From the NCBI GenBank assembly GCA_004379135.1, contig NBNI01000006.1, positions 124,001-188,000 on the forward strand: DNA of 64,000 bases, read 5' to 3'. Shown one piece after another: positions 18,718 through 27,139 of this stretch (the stretch's first letter is position 1; the number at the start of each line of letters is the position of its first letter). The notes beneath the pieces were generated by a model. That model did no database searches, was not told the DNA's origin, and worked only from the letters and a program-made list of their open reading frames with translations. A program made the translations under genes and the position numbers. Origin of the DNA: Acidimicrobiales bacterium mtb01. Its GTDB lineage: Bacteria > Actinomycetota > Acidimicrobiia > Acidimicrobiales > Ilumatobacteraceae.

Positions 18718-19791
18718 ATGTCCGAGCGCACGCCCGTCTTCAGCCTGCGCGGGCTCATCGTCGGGCTCGTGGCCGCCTCGGCCTCCCTACACCTACTCAT
18801 TGCACCGGGCCGCGCCCACGGCTGGGCCCTCGAGGGCGCCGGGCTGGCCGCGGTGGGCGTGGTCCAGATGGTGCTCGCGGTGGTGATGGTGTTCACGGCG
18901 CGACGGTCGGTGTCGATCGCGTCGATGGTCATCCTCGCCGCACCGATCGTGGCGCTCGTGATCACGCGCACGGCCGGATATCCCTTCGGGCCGTACGACG
19001 GATACACGCCCTCGGTGTCGAGTTACGACGGCGTGGCGATCGCGCTCGCGTTGGTGGCGTTGTCACTCATAGGCGGATCGCTGCTCGCCGGCCCGCACCT
19101 GCTCGGCCGTGCCGCGCCGCGATTCGACACCCTCGCTCCCCTCGCGATTGTCCTCGCCGCCGTGCCTGGTCTCACCGTGACCTCTTGGGTCGACAACGCG
19201 TCGTACGTGGAAGGCCAGGCGCACACGCATGGTGCGGCGATGATGTCGACCGGAGTCGGCGTGGCCGCGCAGCAACTCACGATCGGGCAGCGCGACGAGT
19301 TGGCCGGGCAAGTGAACGCCGCGCGCGAGTTCGCGTTGTCGGTGCCCACGTTGGCCGACGCTCTCGCCGCCGGATGGGTGAAGGCTGGTGGGCCCGCCGT
19401 GGGTGGTGGACAGATGGTGGTCGATCCGACCGTCGATCATCGCGAGTTGACGTTCGATCCGTCGCGGCCGTTGGGTGTGTTGTACGCGTCGGGTGACGAT
19501 GACGCGCCGGTGGTGGGCGTGCAGTACGGCGCGTGGTCGGAGACGATGTCGCCGCCGCCGGCGTTCGTTGGTCAGGACCTCATGTGGCACCTGCACACGG
19601 GCACGTGCGTGATCGACGGGCCGAACGGTGAGTACGCGCTACCGATCGATGAACCACTCACCGGCGTGGGCTGCGCCGGAGTTGACGGTGAGCGCATCGA
19701 CACCGTGTCGTTCATGATGCGCGCGTGGGTGGTGCCGGGTTGGGAGAACCCCTTCGGCACGTTCGCCCACGACCACCCCGCCCTGCAATAG
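18718..19791 (+). CDS. Membrane-anchored protein of unknown function
   Basis: A 357-residue protein with five or so helices in the first 170 residues, then a soluble extracytoplasmic domain. Helix 1 contains LHLLIAPGRAHGW. The soluble domain has a His-containing segment GQAHTHGAAM and several strands with conserved-looking MWHLHTGTCVID. His-rich motifs could bind a metal, but I do not recognise the family. ATG 18718 is the first start outside the divergent dehydrogenase gene. The C-terminal FAHDHPALQ also carries two His. Confidence 0.7.
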   Translation: MSERTPVFSLRGLIVGLVAASASLHLLIAPGRAHGWALEGAGLAAVGVVQMVLAVVMVFTARRSVSIASMVILAAPIVALVITRTAGYPFGPYDGYTPSVSSYDGVAIALALVALSLIGGSLLAGPHLLGRAAPRFDTLAPLAIVLAAVPGLTVTSWVDNASYVEGQAHTHGAAMMSTGVGVAAQQLTIGQRDELAGQVNAAREFALSVPTLADALAAGWVKAGGPAVGGGQMVVDPTVDHRELTFDPSRPLGVLYASGDDDAPVVGVQYGAWSETMSPPPAFVGQDLMWHLHTGTCVIDGPNGEYALPIDEPLTGVGCAGVDGERIDTVSFMMRAWVVPGWENPFGTFAHDHPALQ

Positions 19792-19809
19792 TCACGGCGG
19801 TCGCCACGG

Positions 19810-20076
19810 TCACTCGAAGTCGGGGCGGAAGCGACGGATGACTTCACGGATCTTCCCGCCGCGAAGTCGTTCGCCGTACCAGCCGCATTCGATGCACTGC
19901 ACCGGCCGATCGGGTTCGTCGCCGAACAGCACGCAGCCGGCCAGGATGATCTCGCCGCGGGCTTCGCGTTCGAAATCGTCGTCGATAGGGAATCCGATGA
20001 TCACGGGCACCACCGCATCGAGCCCGCACCCCGGACACGTCCACCGGTCCACCCGTTTGGCACTCGCTCGTTTCAT
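19810..20076 (-). CDS. Small zinc-ribbon protein
   Basis: An 88-residue protein. Two CxxC knuckles, CPGCG near the N-terminus and CIECG near the middle, form a likely zinc ribbon. The segment between them is acidic and the C-terminus (KIREVIRRFRPDFE) is charged. ATG 20076 follows a perfect AGGAGG with seven bases spacing, which decides the start over an upstream ATG. No function can be assigned. Confidence 0.72.
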   Translation of the reverse strand: MKRASAKRVDRWTCPGCGLDAVVPVIIGFPIDDDFEREARGEIILAGCVLFGDEPDRPVQCIECGWYGERLRGGKIREVIRRFRPDFE

Positions 20077-20157
20077 GTCGACCTCCTGAGCGGACCATAA
20101 GCACGGGGTGTTGCACGGAGGGCCGGAGTACCCTGACAACTGCGCGGAGGTGACCCA

Positions 20158-20205
20158 ATGAACGCAACCAGACCCAAACGAAATCGGCCCTTCGACCCCA
20201 ATTGA
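20158..20205 (+). CDS. 15-codon leader-like ORF or gene remnant
   Basis: ATG 20158 stands behind GGAGGTGA at ideal spacing and is followed by 14 codons, giving a basic, proline-containing peptide before TGA. The strong ribosome-binding site suggests real translation or the preserved 5' end of a deleted gene. It precedes the antitoxin-toxin genes by about 95 bases. Confidence 0.35.
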   Translation: MNATRPKRNRPFDPN

Positions 20206-20299
20206 CCACCGCTATTCAAAGTCTGATCTCACAATGCAGCAATCGTCCCAAACTGCTCGGGGGTATCGTGCAAATGTCAACTCATACGGGAGTCAGTCG

Positions 20300-20521
20300 A
20301 TGAGTATCGAAAACCGAACGTCCTCGACCGGCCACAAACCTCGCGTCAAACATCCGGTCGACCCCGAAGTGGCCGCCCTCTTCATTGAGGGTGTGATCGA
20401 GAACGCAGAGGAGTCGCTCGAGTGGGCCGAGCTCGGTGACGAAGCCTCGTGGGAAGCCCTCCAAATCGTCGATCCCGAACCATTCGATCTCGACTGGCTC
20501 GTGTGGCCCACCAAGAAATAG
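20300..20521 (+). CDS. Putative MazE-like antitoxin 1
   Basis: A 73-residue acidic protein. The central helix reads FIEGVIENAEESLEWAEL, followed by ASWEALQIVDPEP. It has no obvious DNA-binding motif. The helical part is clearly similar to the next gene product, which suggests a tandem duplication. Position upstream of a MazF toxin and the acidic composition suggest an antitoxin or accessory inhibitor. GGAG stands before ATG 20300. Confidence 0.6.
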   Translation: MSIENRTSSTGHKPRVKHPVDPEVAALFIEGVIENAEESLEWAELGDEASWEALQIVDPEPFDLDWLVWPTKK

Positions 20522-20583
20522 ACACCTTGTCGACGCCCTCGCGTCCCACAGTCTCGCCAACCCAATCCAAACTGGAGGCGTCA

Positions 20584-20751
20584 GTGAATATCGAAGTGGG
20601 CGAACCTAAACCGACGGAATTCCGTTCTGAGAATGACGATCTGGCTCGACTCATCGGAGAGGGCGCCGCCGAGCAAGGCGACGAAGCACTCGAACTTGCC
20701 GAATTGGCCGCGATGGCCTCGTTTGAAGTCATTCAAGGCCTCGACGACTGA
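20584..20751 (+). CDS. Putative MazE-like antitoxin 2
   Basis: A 55-residue acidic protein starting at GTG 20584 behind GGAGG. It shares with the previous gene the pattern EG..E...E.LE.AEL...AS.E..Q..D. It ends 5 bases before the MazF start, the usual antitoxin position. It is too short for a full AbrB-type DNA-binding domain plus toxin-binding tail, so it may be only the toxin-neutralising part. Confidence 0.65.
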   Translation: MNIEVGEPKPTEFRSENDDLARLIGEGAAEQGDEALELAELAAMASFEVIQGLDD

Positions 20752-20756
20752 TCTCA

Positions 20757-21098
20757 GTGACCTTTCCCCAACGAGGGGAGGTCTACTTGACCTCGTTCGA
20801 TCCAGTACGCGGGAGCGAACAGGGTGGTCGACGCCCCGCAGTGATTGTTTCTACGAATCTCTCAAATGGACATGACCCCGTAGTCACGGTTGTGCCGATA
20901 ACGAGTGCAATGAAAAAGCGCTCATTCCCACAGGATGTTCGACTGGCCCCTGGGGACATCGGCCCTCAGCCGGGTCGGGTCCTGTGCGGACAAATCCGAA
21001 CCGTGTCCACGCAACGCCTCGGCCGACGGCTCGGCGCACTACCCGACCAGCTCATGAACCAGGTCGACGACGCGTTACGCCTGGTGCTCGACCTGTAG
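20757..21098 (+). CDS. mazF: MazF/PemK endoribonuclease toxin
   Basis: A 113-residue toxin. RGEVYLTSFDPVRGSEQGGRR contains the catalytic Arg of the MazF fold, PAVIVSTN is strand 3, and VVPITSAMKK supplies the catalytic Thr/Ser. It should cleave single-stranded RNA at short motifs and be neutralised by the adjacent acidic protein. GTG 20757 is only 5 bases after the upstream stop, so the genes are co-translated. The gene ends 2 bases from the stop of the convergent VWA gene. Confidence 0.9.
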   Translation: MTFPQRGEVYLTSFDPVRGSEQGGRRPAVIVSTNLSNGHDPVVTVVPITSAMKKRSFPQDVRLAPGDIGPQPGRVLCGQIRTVSTQRLGRRLGALPDQLMNQVDDALRLVLDL

Positions 21099-21100
21099 CG

Positions 21101-23131
21101 CTACGACGCGCGACGCGAGCGACCGCCGCGCGACACGCGCTTCTTGTGCTCGAGGAAATCCACCAGCAGGTAATCGCCCAGGTTGTCGCTGCTCGTCAAG
21201 AACGCGCGACCGCCGTTCAACGACGACATCTGCTCCACGAAATGCCGCAGATACGCATCGGCGTCGAGCATGAACGTATTGATCGTCACGCCTTCCTTCG
21301 CGCACCGCACGGCCTCGCGCAGCGTGGCCTCCACCGTCAGCTGCTGCGCCTCGTATCCGTCGAAATACGTGAACCAGGCCTCGCCGTACGGCGTGATGTG
21401 AGCCGTGGGCTCGCCGTCGGTGATCATGATGATCTGCTTGTTGCCGCTCTGCCGCGCGAGCATCTTGCGCGCCAAACCCAACGCGTGGTGCATGTTGGTG
21501 CCCTGCATGCCCGGAATGGCCGCCTCCACCAACTCGTCGGCCTTGATCTCCCAAGCCACGTGGCCGAACATCAGGATTCCGAGGTAGTCGCGCGGATACT
21601 GCGACGAGATCAATGACTGCAGCGCGACGGCCACCTTCTTGGCCGGCCCCCACCGATCGTCGCGATACATCGAGTACGACGCGTCGAGCATGAGCACCGT
21701 GGCCGAGCGGGTGAGGTGCTCGGTGCGCTCGATCTCGAAATCCTCCGGCGACAACCGCACGGGCGTGCCCTTACCTCCGCGATTGAGCGCGTTGCGAATG
21801 GTGCGCTGCAGGTCGAGGTTGAACGGATCGCCGTACTCGTACGGCTTGGTGTCGTACGTGCGCTCGTGTCCCTGGCCGATGGGGCTGATGGCGTGCTGGC
21901 CCAACTTGTCCTTGGCCAACTTCGAGAACAGGTCGCGCAACGCCTTCGACCCGATCTGGCGCATCCCCTTGGGCGTCACCTCCACCTTGCCGTCCTTCTG
22001 GCGGATGAGACCCTCGCGCTCCATCTCCTGCACGAGCTTCGACAACTTGTCCATGGCGTTGGCCACGTCGTCACCCATGAGGTCGCGCACACGATCCATG
22101 TCGGCCTCGGCCAACTGCTGCGGCGTGGACGGATTGCGCAGCAACTGCTCGAGCTGATCGAGATCGCCGAGATCGCGCATGGTCTCCATGGCCTGCTCGA
22201 ACCCCATCGGGTCCTGGCCCTGCATGTCGTACCCCTGCTCCCACGGGAGCCCCGGGAACATCTGCTGCATGTTGGCGCTCAACTGCGCCATCTGCTGCTG
22301 CAGCCCCATGTCCTGCATGAGCTGCTGCGACAACTGCTCGAGCTGCGCGCGCTGCTCGGGCGTCATCGAGTTGAGCATCGCCTGGGCCGCGGCCATCCGC
22401 TGGGCGATGTTCTCGAGCAACTCCTCGAGCGACTGCGGGTTCTCGGGGAAGAAGTCGCCGTACTCCTTCATGAACTGCTCGAAGCCCGGATCTTCGCCGC
22501 GCGCGTTCTTGTCGATCATCTCATTGAGCGCGGTGAGCATGTCCTTCATGCGCTGCATGTCCTGCGGGGTCATGTTCTGCATGGCCGACGACATCTGGTC
22601 GACCATCTGCTGGGCCAGCTGCTGGCGCAACTTGTCCATCAACTGCTCGAATCGCTGCTGGGCCTCGTTCGACTCGAAGTCGTACGCCTGCAATTCGCTC
22701 ACCTTGCCGGCCAGATCGTCGGGCAGCATGTCGAGCCGGAACTGGCGATCCATCGCGGCGTTCTGCGCGTTCTCCTGACGGCGATCGTCGCCCGACTTCG
22801 ACGCGTCGAGCACCGACTGGTCGATCGCGTGGCGCTCCTCGTCGACGATGTCGTTCAGTTCGTCGGCGATCTCCTTGTAGACGCCGCCGAGGTCGCCGCG
22901 CTCGAGCAACTCCTGGCGCCGCTCGCGCAACCGCTGACGCATCTCCTGCAATCCCATGAGGCGCTCGCCGTTCGGTCCATCGATGCCGCGATTCATGAGA
23001 CGCCGCATGGCCCCGCGCAGGTCGCCGTACGCCAATAGGTCGTCGGCCATCTCGTCGAACAGGCTGGACGAGTCGGGATCGAACCCGGTTTGGCTTCCGT
23101 CCCAGCGTGAGTAGGTGAAACGGCCGGCCAT
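21101..23131 (-). CDS. VWA-domain protein with long coiled N-terminus
   Basis: A 676-residue protein. The first 440 residues are mostly helical with many Gln/Met-rich segments. The last 220 are a von Willebrand factor A domain. The MIDAS site is visible as LMLDASYSM (DxSxS), a Thr in GMQGTNMHHAL and an Asp in MITDGEP. Such proteins usually work with a MoxR-type AAA ATPase in metal or cofactor insertion, but no MoxR gene is in this window. It ends nearly touching mazF. Confidence 0.85.
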   Translation of the reverse strand: MAGRFTYSRWDGSQTGFDPDSSSLFDEMADDLLAYGDLRGAMRRLMNRGIDGPNGERLMGLQEMRQRLRERRQELLERGDLGGVYKEIADELNDIVDEERHAIDQSVLDASKSGDDRRQENAQNAAMDRQFRLDMLPDDLAGKVSELQAYDFESNEAQQRFEQLMDKLRQQLAQQMVDQMSSAMQNMTPQDMQRMKDMLTALNEMIDKNARGEDPGFEQFMKEYGDFFPENPQSLEELLENIAQRMAAAQAMLNSMTPEQRAQLEQLSQQLMQDMGLQQQMAQLSANMQQMFPGLPWEQGYDMQGQDPMGFEQAMETMRDLGDLDQLEQLLRNPSTPQQLAEADMDRVRDLMGDDVANAMDKLSKLVQEMEREGLIRQKDGKVEVTPKGMRQIGSKALRDLFSKLAKDKLGQHAISPIGQGHERTYDTKPYEYGDPFNLDLQRTIRNALNRGGKGTPVRLSPEDFEIERTEHLTRSATVLMLDASYSMYRDDRWGPAKKVAVALQSLISSQYPRDYLGILMFGHVAWEIKADELVEAAIPGMQGTNMHHALGLARKMLARQSGNKQIIMITDGEPTAHITPYGEAWFTYFDGYEAQQLTVEATLREAVRCAKEGVTINTFMLDADAYLRHFVEQMSSLNGGRAFLTSSDNLGDYLLVDFLEHKKRVSRGGRSRRAS

Positions 23132-23197
23132 GCCCGAACGCTAGTCCTCACCCATGCGACCCCTGGTAGCGGGGTCGCCGGTAGCCTGCCAGGGACC

Positions 23198-23743
23198 ATG
23201 AAAGTCGAGCGCTCGTTCGTTTTCGTCGACCTCTCGGGGTTCACGAAATTCACCGCCTCCCACGGTGATACGAGCGCGGGCAAACTTCTCACCCGGTTCC
23301 GCGCCGAGGTGCGCGACGTGGCCGCCAAGAACGGCGTGCGCGTCGACAAGTGGCTGGGCGACGGCTGCATGATCGTCGCGGTCAAGCAGGAAGAAGCCAT
23401 CCGCTTCACGCTCGCCCTGCAGCGCCAGTGCGAAGACGTGTGCGCGCCGCTCAAGGTGCGCGCCGGGCTCTCCACCGGCGAAGTGCTCATGTTCGAGGGC
23501 GAGGACTACATCGGCACCTCGGTCAACTTGGCCTCGCGCCTGTGCGACGCCGCCGACGTGGACGAAGTCCTCATCGCCCGCGCCGACCTGAAGAAGGACT
23601 ACGTCGGCATCCGCCAGCACAACCACGAGTCGGTCAACCTCCGCGGTCTCGGCGACGTGGATGTGGTGGCACTCACCGCCGAGCGTTCGATGGGCGGTGC
23701 GTTCGACACGGGCGAACTCTGGACCCGCGTCCCGTACGCCTGA
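23198..23743 (+). CDS. Class III adenylate/guanylate cyclase domain protein
   Basis: A 181-residue stand-alone catalytic domain. Metal-binding Asp11 is in FVDLSGFT and Asp55 in KWLGDGCM. N110 and R114 in VNLASRLC match the transition-state Asn and Arg, so it looks active. Lys51 before LGDG fits purine-specifying Lys in adenylate cyclases. There is no sensor or membrane domain, so it is probably cytosolic and regulated by partners. ATG 23198 follows AGGGA. Confidence 0.88.
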   Translation: MKVERSFVFVDLSGFTKFTASHGDTSAGKLLTRFRAEVRDVAAKNGVRVDKWLGDGCMIVAVKQEEAIRFTLALQRQCEDVCAPLKVRAGLSTGEVLMFEGEDYIGTSVNLASRLCDAADVDEVLIARADLKKDYVGIRQHNHESVNLRGLGDVDVVALTAERSMGGAFDTGELWTRVPYA

Positions 23744-23755
23744 TCTGCGCGTCTC

Positions 23756-24859
23756 TTGATCAACCCGGCCGCTTCGCTGCCCACGCTCGTGGCCCTCGGC
23801 CCGGCACCCACCTGCGATCAGCCCGACGCGTCGCGCACCGGTAACGGATTCCACACGCGCTTCGCCGAAGACCTGGTTGCCCTGCGCGCGGCTGGCATCA
23901 CCGATCTGCGCCTTGGTGTCGATTGGGCCCGCCTTCAACCGCGCAGTGGCATGGGCGCCGATCTGTCGGGTGACTGGCTCGAGTTCTATTTCGATGTTCT
24001 CACCGCCGCCGATCGCGCCGGTGTGAAGGTGTGGGCCACGTTGCTCGAGCGCACCACGCCGCAGTGGTTCGACGACGAGCGCGGATTCACCGATCCGAAG
24101 ACCGCCGATCGTCACTGGCCGCGTTTCGTGGAAGCGGTGGCCGAAGCACTCGGCGACCGATTGGCCGGCTGGTTCCCCATCGACGACCCGATCGGATTCG
24201 CCGCGCGACGCGAACCGAACGATGCGGTGCGTCACGGCGAACTCGTGCACACAATGCTCGTCGCGTGGCGCAACGCCTGGCGCGTGTTGGCCGGCGGTCC
24301 GCCGGTGGCGACGTCGCTCGGTATCCGCATGGTGCGGCCGGTGGATGGAACCGTGCCCGCGGCGCAGGCCGCGCGACGCGAGGAGCATCTCCGCTTCACC
24401 ACCTTCTTGCGAGGTTTGCGCGACGGCACCGTGGTGATTCCGGGTCGCGCCGACACCATGCTCGCCGACTTGGCCGGTGCGGTGGACGTGATCGGCGTGA
24501 AGGTCCACAGCGATCTGGCCACCGACACCGCGATCGACGACGAGTCGTTGCGTCGCTGGCAGGAGCGCGCCACCACTCTTCTGCATCGGGTGGCCGAATT
24601 CGGTCACGACAAGCCGGTGGTGGTGAGTTCGTTCCGCGCCTCACGTTCGCAACGCGCCGAGAACGCGCGCGATGCCGAGGTGTTGGGTGAGGCGTTCATC
24701 CGAGCGGTGCAGGCGGCGTCGCACGACGGCATCGGCATCACGCACGCCTTTGCCGAACCGGCCGTGGCCGCCACCAAGGCCACACAAGAGGCCGCGCTGC
24801 TCGATTGGGATCGACATCCCACGCCGTTCGGCGAGGCCTGGCGCACGCTCGCCCGGTAG
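23756..24859 (+). CDS. GH1-like TIM-barrel protein with altered catalytic motif
   Basis: A 367-residue protein with the layout of glycoside hydrolase family 1. LRLGVDWARLQP matches the second barrel strand, TTPQWFDDERGF the HWDLPQW region, and GWFPIDDPIGF (139-149) the TxNEP acid/base strand. In the last, Asn-Glu is replaced by Asp-Asp, and no ITENG nucleophile strand is present near the C-terminus. It is therefore probably not a normal beta-glucosidase. The only start available is TTG 23756, with no clear ribosome-binding site, 13 bases after the cyclase stop. Confidence 0.7.
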   Translation: MINPAASLPTLVALGPAPTCDQPDASRTGNGFHTRFAEDLVALRAAGITDLRLGVDWARLQPRSGMGADLSGDWLEFYFDVLTAADRAGVKVWATLLERTTPQWFDDERGFTDPKTADRHWPRFVEAVAEALGDRLAGWFPIDDPIGFAARREPNDAVRHGELVHTMLVAWRNAWRVLAGGPPVATSLGIRMVRPVDGTVPAAQAARREEHLRFTTFLRGLRDGTVVIPGRADTMLADLAGAVDVIGVKVHSDLATDTAIDDESLRRWQERATTLLHRVAEFGHDKPVVVSSFRASRSQRAENARDAEVLGEAFIRAVQAASHDGIGITHAFAEPAVAATKATQEAALLDWDRHPTPFGEAWRTLAR

Positions 24860-24908
24860 TCGGCTCGACCCGAGCCCGACGGGCCCTGATTCCTAGGATG
24901 ACCTGGCG

Positions 24909-25574
24909 ATGTACGACGACCCGATCCTCCCCGCCGACCCCGATCTGCCGCTGCTGCACACCCGCAACTACGAGGTGCGCGCCTACAAGGTGAACGACGG
25001 CGAAATCCTGCTGCGCGGGGCGGTGCGCGACCTCAAGCCGGCCGGCCTCTACATCGAGAACGACGACGAGCCCCTCGCCATTCACCACATGGTGATCGAG
25101 ATGCGCATCTCGTATCCGATGCTCGAGATCACCTACGCCTCGGCCGAGTTGAAGGAGTTTCCACACCACGAGTGCCCGGGCATCGCGCCGAAGTACAAGC
25201 AGCTCGAGGGGTTGTCGATCGCGCGCGGTTTCACGCACAAGGTGCGCGAGTTGTTCGGCGGGCCGCGCGGCTGCACACACACCACGGCGTTGCTGCAGGC
25301 CATGGCGCCGGTGGCGATCCAGTGCGGTTGGAGCATGCAGATGCTGAAGGCGCAGGAGACCCTGGCGTCGGGCAATCCGCTACCCAGTGAGTCGAGCGAG
25401 GCCCGCAAGATGGCCTACAAGATGAACCTCAACACCTGCCACATCTGGGATGAGCACGGTGATCACGTGCGCAACATCGAAGCCGGCATTCCGATGGAGG
25501 CACCGGTGTGGGTGGAGAAGCGCATGGCCAGGCTCGGTCGTTCGACCGACGAGTGGCAGCGCAAGCGGATCTAG
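24909..25574 (+). CDS. DUF2889 family protein
   Basis: A 221-residue protein matching the DUF2889 pattern: HHMVIEMRISYPMLEI, then ECPGIAPKYKQLEGLSI, then FGGPRGCTHTTALLQAM. The conserved Cys, Gly and His residues are in place. The function of the family is unknown; members often lie near acyl-CoA or aromatic degradation genes in actinobacteria. ATG 24909 has AGGATGACC upstream. Confidence 0.85.
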   Translation: MYDDPILPADPDLPLLHTRNYEVRAYKVNDGEILLRGAVRDLKPAGLYIENDDEPLAIHHMVIEMRISYPMLEITYASAELKEFPHHECPGIAPKYKQLEGLSIARGFTHKVRELFGGPRGCTHTTALLQAMAPVAIQCGWSMQMLKAQETLASGNPLPSESSEARKMAYKMNLNTCHIWDEHGDHVRNIEAGIPMEAPVWVEKRMARLGRSTDEWQRKRI

Positions 25575-25624
25575 AACCGCGTCGAGGCGACCTCTGACGA
25601 GGACCGTCACCTACTGTGATCCGG

Positions 25625-26401
25625 ATGAAGCGAACAGCGTTGCTCCTCGTCATGGGTCTCGCGGTCACGGCCTGCGGAGGCTCGCAAGACTCAACCGGAG
25701 ACGACGCAGCCGCCCCCACCACCGACAGCCCGGCCGCAACCGAACCCGCCGCGGCAACCACCGAACCCGCCGCGACCACATCCACCACCGAGGTTCCCGA
25801 ATCCATGCGCGGCAAGCGGTACTGCGAGGTCCTCCTCTTGTCGCCCGCCCCCACCGGCATCGAAGCCACCGTCTACAACTCGTACCCCCTGGGCGACTGC
25901 CCGGATGCCCAATGGAAAGAACTCGACGGCGTGGCGATCGCCGCCGAACAAGGTGCCGCCCTCGCCTTGTTGAACGGCCCGCGCTACTGGCTCATGGACT
26001 CCGTCGAACGCGACGCCAGCGATGTGATCTCGTCGATGTTCGGAAGCATCGAGATGAACCGCTACGCCACGGTCGCCATCACCGACACCACGTCGATCGG
26101 ACGCAGTTACGCCCCGCAGTCGGTCGATCGAAAGTCGGTCTTCATCTTCCGGGCCGGCCAGACCATCTACCGCCTCACCGCCGACGATGGCCGACAGTTC
26201 GTGATGCAGTCGTGGAGCCAACAGAACGACGCCACCTTGAGCGAAGGCGACCTGGCCGGACTCGGCAGTCGGCTGCAGTTGCCGGCGGGATGGTCGTACG
26301 AAGCGGTCACGCTGACCGACGAGTTGAGAGTGGGCACACCGGATCGACCGGCCCAGGTTCTGCAGGACGAACTGCTGAACAGCTACTCGCTGATCGACTG
26401 A
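25625..26401 (+). CDS. Lipoprotein of unknown function
   Basis: A 258-residue exported protein. The signal LLLVMGLAVTAC ends in a lipobox Cys and is followed by a low-complexity Thr/Ala/Glu/Pro linker (about 40 residues, TEPAAATTEPAATT). The globular part has two Cys (RYCEVLLL and LGDCPDAQW) that could form a disulfide. I do not recognise the domain. GTG 25616 is an alternative start three codons upstream. Confidence 0.75.
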   Translation: MKRTALLLVMGLAVTACGGSQDSTGDDAAAPTTDSPAATEPAAATTEPAATTSTTEVPESMRGKRYCEVLLLSPAPTGIEATVYNSYPLGDCPDAQWKELDGVAIAAEQGAALALLNGPRYWLMDSVERDASDVISSMFGSIEMNRYATVAITDTTSIGRSYAPQSVDRKSVFIFRAGQTIYRLTADDGRQFVMQSWSQQNDATLSEGDLAGLGSRLQLPAGWSYEAVTLTDELRVGTPDRPAQVLQDELLNSYSLID

Positions 26402-26426
26402 TCGGGAAGCGCGGGCAACCCCTCGC

Positions 26427-26573
26427 CTACTTCATTCCGAGGAAACGGCCGAGCTTGCGCTGACGACCCGATCGTGTGAGCGGGATTCCAGTCGAGCGGG
26501 AAATCCGGCGCTTCATCACATCGATGCCAAGGGCGCGTCTCCACGAGAACGTCAATCCACGAGCGATCTTCAT
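26427..26573 (-). CDS. 48-residue strongly basic small protein
   Basis: The frame from ATG 26573 encodes 48 residues with about a third Arg or Lys. It contains SRSTGIPLTRSGRQRK followed by LGRF. I recall similar tiny basic proteins ending in a GIPLTRSGRQRK-type motif in other bacteria, so it is probably a real gene, perhaps nucleic-acid binding. It lacks an evident Shine-Dalgarno and converges with the lipoprotein gene. Confidence 0.5.
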   Translation of the reverse strand: MKIARGLTFSWRRALGIDVMKRRISRSTGIPLTRSGRQRKLGRFLGMK

Positions 26574-26782
26574 GGCGCCAACTTAGAACGCCAGGCGAAG
26601 CCCGAACAGCGCTCCTCATACTGTTTCCTAATTCGGGCGACAGCGGAACTCGCACTCGCTACTCTCATTCTTGGTCATCACGACCAATCCCTTATCCAGA
26701 CGATCCGAGGGTCCCGGCCCGCTGACGATCACCAACCGGCCAAGAGGCACGGTGGCAATGCCGGGTTCGATGAGAGGAAATC

Positions 26783-26959
26783 ATGAGTCAGTTGCATCCG
26801 ATACCCGAACTTCGCGAACTCGCTCAGATCCCGGTTCCCGAGGAATACCAAGGCGCAGACCGAGCCCGGCTGCGCGACTACCTGACCGGCTTCCAGATGG
26901 CTTGGGAGATCGCCCTTCGCCACCAGGCCGGACAGGACGTCAATCGCCCGCGGGGCTAA
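26783..26959 (+). CDS. 58-residue hypothetical protein
   Basis: ATG 26783 stands behind AGAGGAAATC, an acceptable ribosome-binding site. The product has a Pro-rich start (LHPIPELRELAQIPVPEE) and a helical end (DYLTGFQMAWEIALRHQ). It is unrecognised. It is the first gene of the lower-GC pocket and lies 180 bases upstream of the nuclease-helicase, in the same direction, so it could be its partner or regulator. Confidence 0.5.
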   Translation: MSQLHPIPELRELAQIPVPEEYQGADRARLRDYLTGFQMAWEIALRHQAGQDVNRPRG

Positions 26960-27139
26960 CAAAACTGGTACGACTCCAGAAACTCCGAGGTGGGGCTTCC
27001 CAGCCTGACGCAACTTGAGTCATAACAGCGGGGCCCCGAGAACGAGTTGAATCCCCGGAAATCACACCATTTACCGTGCGCACTCAAATCGACAAGCCCA
27101 CGGACAAGAATTGGTCGAGACTTCGGCGTTGGAGGCAGC

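Noticed and set aside
21716-23038. Leu/His-rich 440-codon plus-strand frame
   Set aside because: Shadow of the Gln-rich part of the VWA gene.
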